This document shows positions 1 to 11,272 of a stretch of 64,000 nucleotides of DNA, piece after piece; positions within the stretch are counted from its first letter, which is position 1, and each line of letters starts with the position of its first letter. The translations under genes and the position numbers were made by a program. The stretch is from Myotis daubentonii. Its lineage: Eukaryota; Chordata; Mammalia; Chiroptera; Vespertilionidae. The stretch is from NCBI RefSeq assembly GCF_963259705.1, contig NC_081841.1:94410559-94474558 (forward strand), written 5' to 3'. Under the pieces are notes generated by a model. The model saw nothing but the letters and a program-made list of their open reading frames with translations, had not been told where the DNA came from and searched no databases.

Positions 1-504
1 CAGGGACAGGACAAAGCCTCAGTCACTGCATTCCATCTTTTCACCTAGGAATACCACCAGAGCCACATCAACACTGTCACAATATCTCACCTCCCCAAGG
101 GGGTCTTAGAAAATCCACACTTCGAACAAAGGCCCAAAGTCATTCACACCTTTTAGTACAGGTTTCTCTCACCTGCTAAGAGCTCACTCTCCTCCCAAGT
201 CACAAGAGGTAAACTGAAGGGAGGGAAGAAAGGCACGGAAGTTTCTGGCCACCAGAGAAGTGTATGGGATGTGTTCACCTCGGGGAGGTTCACAGGTTAA
301 ACCCACATCCCTGAAGGGCCTAGGCCGGCTGGCCAAAATGAAGGGGGAAGTGGGGAAGGGCTGAGACTTTGAGCAGAAAAAAGAACACACGAACATCACA
401 TGGCTGAGAGAGGCTTTCACAACAATACTCCAGAAGGGCAGAAGAGAGACCTGGGAACTACAACAGTCTTTGCGGGGTCCAGAATCATGTTTTCCGACCT
501 GGAA
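1..504. other. Non-coding, nothing recognised
   Basis: No exon, RNA gene or named repeat is evident. Confidence 0.5.
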
Positions 505-645
505 AGAACACAGACTTTGGAACCCCCAGATTTGAGTTTAAATCCCTTCTCTGGCACATCCCACTACATAACTTGGGAGTGGGGGGGGGGGGGGAGCAGT
601 AATGAGCCCCTTTGTTTTCCTCATTTTACAAAATAGATGCATAAA
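505..645 (+). repeat. MIR-type SINE, with G14 tract
   Basis: The cadence 'acagactttgg ... gagtttaaatcc ... tcattttacaaaat' matches MIR. A 14-G run lies at 581-594 inside it. Confidence 0.55.
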
Positions 646-1089
646 GAAAAGCATTGAGCAATGGTTATTCATGTCATTGAGACTTTCTTCCTGATATTAA
701 ACCATCTCTTGCCCCTTTGTAAGTATCCTGAGAGCAAAAAGCATAGCTGCTTGTCCACCTGGAGTCAGAGAATGAGCCTGGAGAAAGTTCATGTGTGACT
801 GACTTTCTAAACCACATCCCACCTCCTTCCCTGTGGGTGATACAACCTGAGGGGCATGCGTCTGATCAGCAAGGAACTGATCACAGCACCCTAAGGAGGG
901 TGTGCAGCTCCATTTCATCCCACTCCAAACCACAGAGGTTTCTGATGGCCAGTCCAATACCTCTGCCCCGTGCCCCGAGCTCTCCCATACCATCCACCAT
1001 AGTTCTGCCTTTGTACCCAACTTGCCATGCTTAATAGATGTCACCTGACATGATTCTCATTTCTGGAGGGCGCTGGGAGGAAGAAAGAA

Positions 1090-1200
1090 AGTAGAGGGTA
1101 AATGTTTTCCCACAGGTTACAAATGAGGAAGCTAAGGCAAGGAAATTAGATTGTCTGCTGCTACCTGACAGTCAGCCCAAGGCTGGTTCTCAACTCAATG
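1090..1200 (-). repeat. MIR-type SINE fragment
   Basis: The reverse-strand MIR pattern 'acaaatgaggaagctaaggca' is present. Confidence 0.5.
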
Positions 1201-1355
1201 GCTGGGAGTAGTGAAGCCATGTTGGACAGGAGTGGTAGACAGAGGCTTACTGGTTCTAAGAGCAAACGCAGGGGGTTGAGCTGAGAAATTTTTAAAATAC
1301 TTGTCAATAAATATAGACTGTGTGCCCTGTTCCATTAAGAAAAAAAAAAAAAAGT

Positions 1356-1620
1356 GCCCTGGCCAATGTGACTCCGTTGATTGAGCAGCATCCTGTACAC
1401 CAAAAGGTCACAGGTTCAACTTCCAATCAGGGCACATGCCCAGGTTGCAGGTTTGATCCCAAGTAGGAAGTGTGTCAGAGGTAGCTGATAGATGTTTCTC
1501 TCTCATAGATGTTTCTCTCTGTCTTCCTCTCCCTTTCTCTCTCTAAAATCAACAAAAACATTAAAAAAATAAAATAAAATCAATAAAAACATATCCTCCG
1601 GTGAGGATTAAAAAAAAAAA
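1356..1620 (+). repeat. Ves SINE
   Basis: It has a GCCCTGGCC-type start, a tRNA-like head with B-box-like GGTTCAACTTCC, a CTCTCT-rich middle and an A-rich tail after GGTGAGGATT. Confidence 0.85.
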
Positions 1621-1632
1621 TTTTTTTTAAGT

Positions 1633-2012
1633 CCTGGCTGGGTGGTTCAGTTGCTTGGGCATCATCCCATACATCAAAAAGCTGCAGGTTCGCCGAAACT
1701 GGTTTGGCTCAGTGGATAGAGCGTCGGCCTGCGGACTGAAAGGTCCCAGGTTCGATTCCGGTCAAGGGCATGTACCTGGGTTGCGGGCACATCCCCAGTA
1801 GGAGATGTGCAGGAGGCAGCTGATCGATGTTTCTAACTCTCTATCTCTCTCCCTTCCTCTCTGTAAAAAAAAAAAAAAAAAATCAATAAAATATATTAAA
1901 AAAAAAAAAAAAGCTGCAGGTTCGATTCCCAGTCAGAGCACATACCTAGCTTACAAGTTCGGTTCCGGGTTGGGATGCATTAAGGAGGCAACCAATCAAT
2001 GTAATCAATGTT

Positions 2013-2051
<39 letters not shown>

Positions 2052-2117
2052 TTTTCTCTCTCTCTCCCCCTTCCTCTCTAAAATCAATAAGCATATCCTT
2101 GAGTGAGGATTTTTTTA
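1633..2117 (+). repeat. Ves SINE (outer), split by a second Ves
   Basis: The head is at 1633-1692 and resumes at 1913-2117. The repeated GCTGCAGGTTCG marks the target duplication of the inner element. The body contains a long (CT)n stretch at 2012-2068. Confidence 0.88.
1693..1912 (+). repeat. Ves SINE (inner, young)
   Basis: A full-length copy with intact A and B boxes, 'tcaataaaatatatt' end and poly(A). It is flanked by GCTGCAGGTTCG at 1681-1692 and 1913-1924, so it inserted into the B-box region of an older Ves. Confidence 0.93.
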
Positions 2118-2194
2118 AAATCATTTTAGATGTAGGGAATCAGATAATCTAATAGGAGAGATAGGTTAACCATCCTCATCATCCTCACAACCAC

Positions 2195-2400
2195 CCCCAC
2201 CTGCTACATAGTGCTTTCTACATATTAGGCAGGTTCTAGATGCTTTACATATGTCAACTCACTTAATATTCATGGTAACCTTGTGAAATAGGTGCTTTTT
2301 ATCCCCATTTTACAGAAGAGAAAGGGGTCTTTAAGAACTTGCCCAAGGTCACGTGACTGGGGAGTGACTGCCAGGGTCTGAACAGGACATGTAGCCTTAA
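2195..2400 (-). repeat. MIR-type SINE
   Basis: Reverse-strand MIR core: 'taggtgctttttatccccattttacag ... cttgcccaaggtcacgtg'. Confidence 0.65.
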
Positions 2401-3787
2401 CCATTTCCTGGACTACCTCTCACCACACAAGCTCCTCCACTCCCAGGTCCATCCCCTTCACCTCCCAAGCCATTAGGTAACAGGCTGGCAGGCAAACTCT
2501 CAGCCCTGAGGTTCCAGTACCTGTAGCAACTGCCTCCCAAAGTGTTTCCTCCAATTGCAAGAGCCAAGTACTCAGATCTTCATGATGGGCTCCACAAATG
2601 TTCTGCCCTTGACCTCCTATGTTCCTTCTCCAGGCTGGGACAAGACACAAGAGGAGGCAGGAGCCAGAATTCTACCAGGATATTCTACTCCCATTGACTC
2701 AGAACCCCAGAACAGATGGACAGGGGGATTTCTGAGTGAGTAACTAACCACAGAAGAATAAAGTTATGTAAATCAGCCTGGAACACAGAAAGAAATAAGG
2801 CATGGGCTTTCTCAGAATCAAGCTGAGCAAGTGGGAAATACCCAACACAGGCTCCAGCACTGTTCTTGCCTTGAGGCAAAGCTGGGCCTATTGTGAGTTT
2901 CTAGACTGTTCCTGATTATAAAACTATAAGGCCTTTACCCCACAGGCAGCAGCAGAGGGACTGCTAACACATTTGGATTTCTCCCACCAACAGAAGAAAG
3001 GCCTTAGGATACAAAAATCAGACATATAAATGAAGCTCTGATTCCTCCCCTTCCCTGTGTTCTCTTTTTGCTGAATTATTTTCCCAATGGGCCTCCTGTC
3101 ACCATCTCCCTCCTGCAGCTTCTAAAACTGAACCCAAAGGATATACCAACTGCTTGGCCTCATCAGGACAGGAGGTGACAGTGGGGGAAACTCCAATGGC
3201 AAACCCATTGGCCCATCAGGGAGCCAGGCGATGAAGGCAGTCTGTGCTGCCTGCCTAGAGTCAGCTTGGAACGCTGGAAGGGGAGACTGGACATGCTGCA
3301 GCTGGAATTTCAGATTTTCCGTAAGTTAGAATGAAGTTATTTTTCCTGCTTGCTCATCTTCTTCAATAAAACCGTCCTGCTGGTAAAGGTGAAAATTTGT
3401 CACCCTCAAAGGCTTACCACTCATTCTGGCCCGCTGTGTACATCTCCAATAGGGAAGGCTCAGGCCGAGTCTAGGGAACAACAAACGAGCTGGAGTGCGT
3501 CCAAAGGCGGCAACAGGGTGGTTGGGTCTAGAAATGAAGTGATCTGGGAGACAGCTGGTAGAAGCAGTGACGAGACGAAGAGTAGCTGTTGTCAAATACT
3601 TCTGGGTTGTCATGTGAACAGGGGAGCAGGCTCCCTGTCTCAGGCTCTGCCCTTTTACCCACGAGGAAATTGAGGCTTAGAAAGGATCAGTATATTGCAA
3701 GGCAAACCAACAGAGCTGGTCTAAGAAGCTGGGCTGTGCCCCAGGGCCTGCATACTGACCCACTGCACTGCACACAGTGGCAAATGC
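2401..3787. other. Non-coding, nothing recognised
   Basis: Only short chance reading frames are present. A MIR-like tail may lie at about 3640-3700. Confidence 0.5.
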
Positions 3788-3850
3788 CTTGGTCGTGGAA
3801 GAAGCCAATAACAAAAGACCACATATTGTATGATTTCATTTATATAAAAA

Positions 3851-4220
3851 CTAGAGGCCTGGTGCATGACATTTGTACACTGGGGCGGGGGCGGGGGGAG
3901 TCCTCAGCCTGGCCTACGCCCTTTAGCAGTCTGGGAGCCCTTGGGGGATGTCCTACTGATGGCTTAGGCACGCACCCCAGCTGCCAGTTGGACATCCTTA
4001 GTGCTCCCACAGAGGCAGGAGAAGCTCCCACAACCACCACTGCACTCGCCAGCTGTCAGCCCTGCTTGTGGCTGAGCAGTGCTCTCCCTATGGGAGTGCA
4101 CTGACCACCAGAGGGCAGCTCCTGCATTGAGCATCTGCCCCCTGGTGGTCAGTGGGCATCATAGCAACCAGTTGTTCCGCCATTGGGTCAATTTGTATAT
4201 TATCCTTTTATTATATAGGA
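3851..4220 (-). mobile_element. Non-autonomous Helitron (HeliBat type)
   Basis: The left end has CTAG and a decayed hairpin preceding the GGCCTCTAG terminus of the minus strand. The right end is TCCTATATAATAAAAG on the minus strand, the usual 5' terminus of these elements. Confidence 0.85.
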
Positions 4221-4455
4221 CAGTGATGGCGAATCTTTTGAGCTCAGCGTGTCAGCATTTTGAAAAACCCTAACTTAACTTTGGTGCCATGTCACATACA
4301 GAAATTTTTTGATATTTGCAACCATAGTAAAACAAAGATTTATATTTTTGATATTTATTTTATACATTTAAATGTCATTTAACAAAGAAAAATCAACCAA
4401 AAAAATGAGTTCTCATGTCACCTCTGACATGCGTGTCATAGGTTCGCCATCACTG
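4221..4455. mobile_element. hAT MITE, 235 bp, copy 1
   Basis: Inverted termini CAGTGATGGCGAA and TTCGCCATCACTG are flanked by a perfect 8-bp duplication ATATAGGA (4213-4220, 4456-4463). It is the same family and the same length as 17146-17380. Confidence 0.93.
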
Positions 4456-4616
4456 ATATAGGATGCCCATAACAGGAAAATCTATAGAGGTGCAAAATAG
4501 ATTAATGGTTGTCTAGGGCTAGGGATGAGGGAGAAACTAGGGGAATGACAATTATGGCTATTTGGGTATGGGCTTTCTTTTAGGGGTGATGAATGTTCTA
4601 AAATGGATAGTGGATG

Positions 4617-4842
4617 CCTGGCTGGTGTGGCTCAGTACTTGAGCATTGACCGATGAACCAGGAGGTCATGGTTTGATTCCCAGTCAGGGCACATGCCCAG
4701 GTTGCAGGCCTGATCCCTTGTGGAGGGCATGCAGGAGGCAGCCAATCAATGTTTCTCTCTCAATGTTGATGTTTTTATATCTCTCTACCTCTCCCTTCCT
4801 CTCTGAAATCATTAAAAATATTTTTAAAATAATAAAAAATTT
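4617..4842 (+). repeat. Ves SINE
   Basis: CCTGGCTGGTGTGGCTCAG start, GGTTTGATTCC B box, CT-rich body and A-rich end. Confidence 0.87.
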
Positions 4843-4863
4843 AAAAAGAACTAGTTGACTATC

Positions 4864-5118
4864 CTGTTTCCCTTTGGTTAGAGCGTCAACCCACACACCA
4901 AAGGGTCACAGGTTCAATTCCCGGTCAAGGGCACAGACATGGGTTGCAGGTTCAATCCCCAGCCCTGGTTGGGGCATGTGCAGGAGGCAACCAATCAGTG
5001 TTTCTCTTTCCCTCTCCCTCTCCCTCTCCCTTTCCCTCTCCTTCTTCCCCTTCCTCCCCACTTCCATTCTTCCTGAAATCAATGGAAAAATATCCTTGGG
5101 TGAGGATTATAAAAAAAA
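4864..5118 (+). repeat. Ves SINE with CTCTCC tract
   Basis: B-box-like GGTTCAATTCC and end 'cttgggtgaggatta'. Flanks AAAGAACTAGTTGACTATC (ending 4863) and AAGAACCAGTTGGCTATC (5118-5137) are a decayed target duplication. Confidence 0.87.
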
Positions 5119-5137
5119 GAAGAACCAGTTGGCTATC

Positions 5138-5984
5138 TTAACAGATTACAGGGAACCTGATAAGAGATAAAGATTATGAATCAAGCAAGGGAAGACAGCA
5201 GCTCACAAACTCACTACCTCTTGCCCAAGATGTCACTTACTCAGTCAACAAATATTTATCAAGAACCTACTCTAGGCCACAATTTAGAATGCTCAACATC
5301 GCAGAACTGGAGTCCAGAGGCCAAATCCAGCCTGCCAAGCAAAATGTGCCAACCCCTGTGCTAGATGCAGCTAGAGCCATGGGTGAAGGAAAGGGGTGAG
5401 TGGTAACAGTCAGGGTCTCCTTGTGGAGTTCACATCCCAGTGAGACAACCCTACAGGTGAGATCCAATTAGAATGCAGAGAAATGTTATAAAGGAAAGAA
5501 CTACAGCCTGTGTGAGCTCAGAACAAGGGACTGACCTGGGCCAGAAAAGGCTTCCTGCCTGATGGACTTGACTCTAACACCTGAAAGAGCAGGAGGAAGC
5601 CACATTTACAAAGGCCCTGGAGAAACGAAGGGGTGGGGTAGGCAGAGCATGTGGTCTGGTGAAGGACTAAAAGGCACCAAGGCAGCAGTACAGAGTGCTG
5701 TGCAGGGCAGCCTGCGCTCCCCCGCCCATCCCCCCGGCCTCACAGCCCCAGGTCCAATCACTGGAGGCTATGAGAACAGGGCTGAGAGTCAGCCACCTGA
5801 CAGTGCTAACTGTGTATAAACCCTCAGCCAGATGACCTAGGAAGACTTAATCCAGCCAGAGGTTGGAGAATTAATCAATGGAAAAATGTTTCTTAATCAC
5901 CTAACAAAGTGCCCATCGCTTTCTTTACCCAATATCGTACAGGACATAAAATAAGAAAAAGATGCAATCTCGGACTTCAAAGAG
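5138..5984. other. Non-coding, nothing firm
   Basis: No exon is recognised. 'ggcttcctgcctgatgg' near 5550 may belong to an old repeat that I cannot name. Confidence 0.45.
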
Positions 5985-6425
5985 AAAACCAGAAGTTGAG
6001 GAAACAAGCCCAAGCCCTCAGCTCTGCTACTCAAATGTAATGGCACTCACGCAGAGCCTGGAATGTACTTCCCCAGGTCTCCCAAAGGACTGTTCCCTCC
6101 ATTCCTGGAGGTCTCTATCAAATGCAACATTTCCCTACCCACCCCACACAAATAACACACTTGTCTTCTCTCCTTCTCCCCGCTCCTCCAGCCCCTCTCC
6201 CCCACCCCTCCTAAGCCCCGGCATTCCCTCCCTATGCCCTGACCTTGCTTAGTTTTCTCCCGTACACTTAACTCTGCCCATTATACATGTATCTGTTTGT
6301 TCACTGACCAGCTTACACTAGAATGGAAGCTTTATGAGAACCAGACTTTGTTTTTTTTCCAGCACTGAGATCTGAAAGAGTCAGCTCTCAAATAATGGTT
6401 TGTGGAATAAATGCAAACACAAAAC
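5985..6425 (+). repeat. L2 LINE 3' end
   Basis: The pattern 'ctagaatggaagctttatgagaaccagac ... ttgtggaataaatg' near the end is characteristic of L2 3' sequence. Confidence 0.65.
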
Positions 6426-6449
6426 TCTTAAAGAAAACTTAATCCCTAA

Positions 6450-6590
6450 ATTCCTTGATTTGTAACGTTGGGCAAGTTATTTCTTTATGTCTCAGTCTCC
6501 TCATTTGCAAAATAAAAATAATAAAAGTACCTACTTTGTGAGTAAATAAGGAAATGCACATAAATGCTGATTGTTGTTATTACCATGATC
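6450..6590 (+). repeat. MIR-type SINE
   Basis: 'ttgggcaagttatttc ... tcagtctcctcatttgcaaaat' is the MIR core. Confidence 0.7.
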
Positions 6591-6599
6591 ATTTGTTAT

Positions 6600-6745
6600 G
6601 GGTCTATTTTTGTGTCATGTGTTAAACATATCGCTCATTTATTTTTCATAGAAACCCATGAGGTAACTTTTATTACAAGTTCCCTCTAGATAGATGAGGC
6701 TAGATAAGCTGTCCAAGGTCACCCAGTGACTAAGCAGCATAATTT
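6600..6745 (-). repeat. MIR-type SINE
   Basis: Reverse MIR pattern with 'aagctgtccaaggtcaccca'. Confidence 0.6.
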
Positions 6746-7724
6746 AAATTCAAACTAGCACCACTGGCCCTGATCCTTCTCTCTGCCTGCCTGCCTGCCT
6801 GCAAACTGAAAATGCCAACGGAGGCTGGAGAGAGGAGACTGGCATACCCTGGAGCAGTTGGGGCATGATCCCGAAGCAACAGGGACTCGGGCTCTGTACT
6901 TAAGGACGAAAAGGACTCAGAGCAGACAAAAGTCATTCTAGGTCAAAAAAAAGGAGGAGGGGCAGTTCTTTTCCACAAGAGACTTACACTACCGAAATAC
7001 AAACAAGAGAGGACAATAGTGGAATCACAGGACTGGCACTTGGACGAAATCTGAGATGTATCCGGTCCAACCACTTGTTTTATGGAGCAAGAAACTAAGC
7101 TGGAAGAGTGATCTGTGAAGAGTTGGGAAATCAGTAGATTGTGCCTCTGTTGACGATGCTTCTGTTCTAAACTAGATGTATTTTTACTCTTTTTCATTTA
7201 TTTCTTCTTCAAAAGTCATACAAGTAAAACATGCCCACTACAGGCAGAAAAATTAAGCCAAGTGAGGAAAAGGTTAATAGTGTCCCACCACTAGCCAAAA
7301 GCTATGTTAAACAGTTTTACATTTAACAGGTTCTGAGTTACATTCAGTGGCTTGCATATCAGAACAGAGTAGGAACCTAAATGAACTGTGCTTCTGTTTC
7401 CATTTTTGTTTCCAAGTCTGTTTGCAGTTCATTTGTTCATTCATTCATTCAGCCAGCAAGCATGAGGATCTCATTCGTAATTGGCACAGTTCTAATTATT
7501 GGGATTCTGCAACAAACGTACATAATAAAATGATCCTACATTCCTTTCCCACAAAAGTTGGGAAGGAGCACCCCCATTGCTGTTAGCTGCCACTGTCTGT
7601 TAAAAACAAAAACAGCAGCAACTAAATACACTAACTACATTCTGGCCCAAGCTCTCAGCAAGAACATGTGCATCATCACTACTGCCCCTATGCCTCACTA
7701 ACACAGAAAAGAGCTTTTTTAAAG
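6746..7724. other. Non-coding, nothing recognised
   Basis: Contains only a short (CTGC)n run at about 6784-6801. Confidence 0.5.
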
Positions 7725-7740
7725 CATAAATCCACAATTT

Positions 7741-7995
7741 CTTTTCTTTTTATTTTTAATCCTCACCCGAGGATATTTTTCCATTGACTTTTAGAGAGAG
7801 GGAGAGACAGAGAAAAATATCAATGTGAGAGAAACATGTGGATTGGTTGCCTCCTGCATGCTCAGGCCTGGTAGGAGCCTGCAACCGAGGTACATGCCCT
7901 TGCCCGGAATTGAACCGCCCTTGATCAGAATCGAACCCGGGAGCCTTTGGTCTGCAGGCCGACGCTCTATCCACTGGGCCAAACCAGCTAGGACC
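7741..7995 (-). repeat. Ves SINE
   Basis: The reverse complement carries the GGTTCGATTC-type B box and TGGCCCAGTGGATAGAGCG. Flanks ATAAATCCACAATTTC (7725-7740) and ATAAGCCCACGATTTC (7996-8011) are the target duplication. Confidence 0.93.
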
Positions 7996-8011
7996 ATAAG
8001 CCCACGATTTC

Positions 8012-8534
8012 AAAGAGAGCAGAAAAGGAGATAATAACAGAATTTTAGAGACTACAGGGTCAAAGGACAAGTAAGAAACCTAAGAAAGCATTAGCGTCCC
8101 AGAGCCCACAGAAGGCTGAGTAATGGCAGCAGCAGGAGGGGCTGCCAGTGGCAGGATTAAAGTCTGCTTTAGAAAGAGTCCCACATCCACCCCCCTCAGG
8201 CAGGTGGCTGTACCTCCCTTACCCCAGGGGTTTATTCTTTGGAGAGGGCAAAGCAGTAGGTCTATGGGCTGAGGAAACCACACAGGGAAATAAATGCAGG
8301 GCACCACATTGAAGACAGGGGTTAAGTTGAAGTACAGGAGGCCCAGATTCCAACCCTGTCTTCCTTAGGTTCCTGGGCACAGGTTTAGTCTCAGACCATC
8401 CAGGAAGATTAGATGATTCTTCTCTAAGGGATTTACACAGTTCAAGAGAAAACACCCAAGATACTAACTTCCTGGGTTCCTAAATGAAACAGGCCACCCA
8501 GGCCACCCTACGTGAGGCCTAGAACACACAAATG

Positions 8535-8574
<40 letters not shown>

Positions 8575-8944
8575 CTTAATACCCTACACATATGCAAGCA
8601 GATTACCAGGACCACTAGATTTCTGGAGAAAGCCTGTCACAGGAAAGACAGGGAAAACATACATACACTTTATAGAAAATGATGAAGAACACCACTTCTT
8701 CCCAAAAATAAAGCTATCATTAATGGCCCCAGAGAAATAAGAGGTAAATATTGCATCTATGAAACCAAAACAAAATGCTGTATTTAAAAAGGTATATTTA
8801 GAAAACATAGGAATGCTTAAAAATTAAAGTAATGCTAACTAAAATGAAAACCTCAATAGAAGGGAGTGTAGGGGGGAAGATAGTAAAATTATAGGACCAA
8901 CCCAGGAGACTCAATATTCAAATTCTAGGAGTTGCAGGGGAAAG
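8012..8944. other. Non-coding with (AC)19
   Basis: A CA microsatellite lies at 8536-8573; nothing else is recognised. Confidence 0.55.
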
Positions 8945-8958
8945 AAGAAAGAAAATAG

Positions 8959-9120
8959 GTCCTGGCCAGTGTGGCTCAGTTGGCTGAGCATCATCACATG
9001 CACTGAAAGGTCTCCAGTTCAGTTCGATTCCTGGTCAGGGCACATACTCAGCTCAATGTTTCTCTCTCTCTTCCCTCTCTCTTCCTCTCTCTCTAAATCA
9101 ATAAAAACATATTTTTTAAA
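8959..9120 (+). repeat. Ves SINE, short
   Basis: GTCCTGGCCAGTGTGGCTCAG start; the middle is shortened. AAGAAAGAAAATAG flanks it at 8945-8958 and 9121-9134. Confidence 0.9.
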
Positions 9121-9134
9121 AAGAAAGAAAATAG

Positions 9135-9350
9135 CCCTAACCGGTTTGGCTCAGTGGATAAAGCGTCAGCCTGCGGACTCAAGGGTCCCGGGTTCGATTC
9201 CAGTCAAGGGCATGTACCTTGGTTTTGGGCACATTCCCAGTAGGGAGTGTGCAGGAGGCAGCTGATCGATGTTTCTCTCTCATCGATGTTTCTAACTCTA
9301 TCCTTCTCCCTTCCTCTCTGTAAAAAATCAATAAAATATATTAAAAAAAA
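9135..9350 (+). repeat. Ves SINE, young, same target as its neighbour
   Basis: Starts CCCTAACCGGTTTGGCTCAG and ends 'aatcaataaaatatatt'. AAGAAAGAAAATAG flanks it at 9121-9134 and 9351-9364, the same 14-mer that bounds the preceding SINE. Confidence 0.93.
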
Positions 9351-9364
9351 AAGAAAGAAAATAG

Positions 9365-9730
9365 CAGAAGCAAATCATCATGAAGTAATTCAAGAAAACT
9401 TTCCAGAACTAAATGATGTGTGTTCCAAGATTAAAAGTTTCCAAAGCGCACTGGATGAAAGTATACCCACATTAAGGCAGGTCACCTGTGAAATTTCAGA
9501 ACACTAGAAAGGACACTAGAGACTCCAGACAGAAAAATCATGTTACCTACAAAGGATTAAAATTGAAATAGCATTAGATTTCTCAACAATAACTCTGGAA
9601 TTTAAAGGAAAATTAAGCAATGCTTTGCACAAAAATAAACTCCTACCCTAGAATCCTACAGCAAGCCAGAATGTCAATACCGTGTGGGTAAAGAATTAAT
9701 ACTTTCTCAGATATGCAAGGCCAACAATTA
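9365..9730 (+). repeat. L1/HAL1 ORF1-like LINE fragment
   Basis: 'aacatcatgaagtaattcaag'-like start, then 'tgttacctacaaaggatt ... tcaacaataactctggaa ... tcctaccctagaatcctac ... cagatatgcaagg', the C-terminal L1 ORF1-type region. It is broken by stops. Confidence 0.7.
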
Positions 9731-10847
9731 TAGAGCACCGCTCTGTGGTACAACACTCTGCCTCTGGTGCATGTACCCCACGGTGTTGTAAATGCCAGTT
9801 ACTCGCTGTCTACCCCCACTGTACTCCAGGGTCAAAACTGTCCACTCCTCTCAATAGCCTCACTGGTGCTATGGGGCTACTTAAGAAGAGCACCCACCCA
9901 CCAAGGGGCAGCAAGGAGTGCTTAGTGGAGGGAAGTGACATCTAAGCTGAATCCTCAAGGATAACTAAAGGATATACAGCACAGTGACGTTCTAGGAAGC
10001 GGGATTATCTGCAAAGACTTGGGGAGCCGTCACAATCCATCAATCTGCTGACCCAGACAAGAATCCTTGCCGACAGGTGAAACTCAAGCCAGGCACAAAA
10101 AAATCCATGCCCGAGTGGCATCAGTGGCATTACCAAGTATTTGGATTGGTTTTAAACATCGCTCCACAAGAAGGTGATATACAAATCTATAAAATACAAC
10201 CAATCTGAGCATGACAAATGAAGACAAGGAGGCAAAGGCTGGCTCTGGATGTGACCTAAGGGTCCCTGGAGCAGTCCGGCAGCCCCACAGGACACAGCAC
10301 ACCATAAGGCCAGTGCCCTAATCAGAAAGGTGAAACCAGACCTAATAACAAGCATGCAGAGGCCCCAGATGAAGGGCACCTGGGACCTGGAGGCCAGGCT
10401 GGGGCAGAGAAATTCTCTATATTTGGACTTTCTCTCTTCCCCTCACTTGTGAAAGCCAGAGCTTTAAGCTCATAAAGATCCTAGGCTGAGATGGGGAATG
10501 AAGGCTTGTCAGCTAAATGCCTGGGAATACAACCAGGTCTCCTGGCTACCTCCTACCCCTTACAGCCTGTCTGGTTGACCACAGGTTTCCATGCAGATAT
10601 TCACTTGCTGAATGTCAAGGTAAGAAGAAACAGCCAAGAATGAATAACAGTCTGGCCTCTCCACCACTCTAACTCAAATTTACGGAGGCAGCTTTCTAGA
10701 TATGGCCTCCCGCCCCTTGGCGCCTCCTTTCCCCACTCCTGGAAGGAGGCAGCTGGCAGCTCAAGTCTAATTGGAGTCCCACAGCCCCCTGACGATCTCT
10801 GTGCTCTGTAGTGGTGGCTTCAGCAGCAGCAGTGAGGTTTCTGAAAT
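9731..10847. other. Non-coding, nothing recognised
   Basis: No exon or named repeat is evident. Confidence 0.5.
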
Positions 10848-10859
10848 AGAAACAAAGTC

Positions 10860-11272
10860 AGCCCTGACTAGTGTGGCTCAGTGGTTGAGAGCTGACCCAT
10901 AAACTAAGAGATCACCGGTTCAATTCCGGTCAGGGCACATGCCCAGGTTGCAAATTCAATCCCCAGTGGGGGGTGTGCAGGAGGCAGCCAATAGATGTTT
11001 CTATCTCTCCCTCTCCTTTCCTCTCTCTCTAAAAAAATAATAAAAACATATTGGGGCGGTGGGGGCTTGCCCGGGGTGGGAATGGCTGGCGGGTTGGGGG
11101 GGGGGGCGTGTCAATTGGGGAAAAAGAAGACATATGTAAAAAGGAAGGAAGGAAGGAAGGAAGGAAGGAAGGAAGGAAGGAAGGAAGGAAGGAAGGAAGG
11201 AAGGAAGGAAGGAAGGAAGGAAGGAAGGAAGGAAGGAAGGAAGGAAGAAAGAAATATTTTTAAAAAAAACAA
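10860..11272 (+). repeat. Ves SINE whose tail carries a (GGAA)26 array
   Basis: The SINE head and CT-rich body run to about 11050, followed by G-rich sequence and (GGAA)n at 11143-11246. AGAAACAAAGTC flanks the whole at 10848-10859 and 11273-11284, so the array grew inside the element's A-rich tail. Confidence 0.9.
11143..11246 (+). repeat. (GGAA)26 microsatellite
   Basis: About 26 uninterrupted GGAA units, ending in a few GAAA. GGAA is the ETS-factor core. Confidence 0.97.

Larger units (their letters stand above)
3788..4616 (+). repeat. L1 3' end, split by Helitron and hAT
   Basis: L1-like 'accacatattgtatgatttcatttatat' at 3788-3850 resumes at 4464 with 'ataacaggaaaatctatagag ... gggatgatgaatgttctaaaat'-type sequence. 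The intervening 613 bp are two DNA transposons. Confidence 0.7.

Noticed and set aside
1693..1790. tRNA genes suggested by A- and B-box motifs
   Set aside because: The boxes are part of tRNA-derived SINEs with CT-rich bodies and poly(A) tails; no intact cloverleaf acceptor stem follows.
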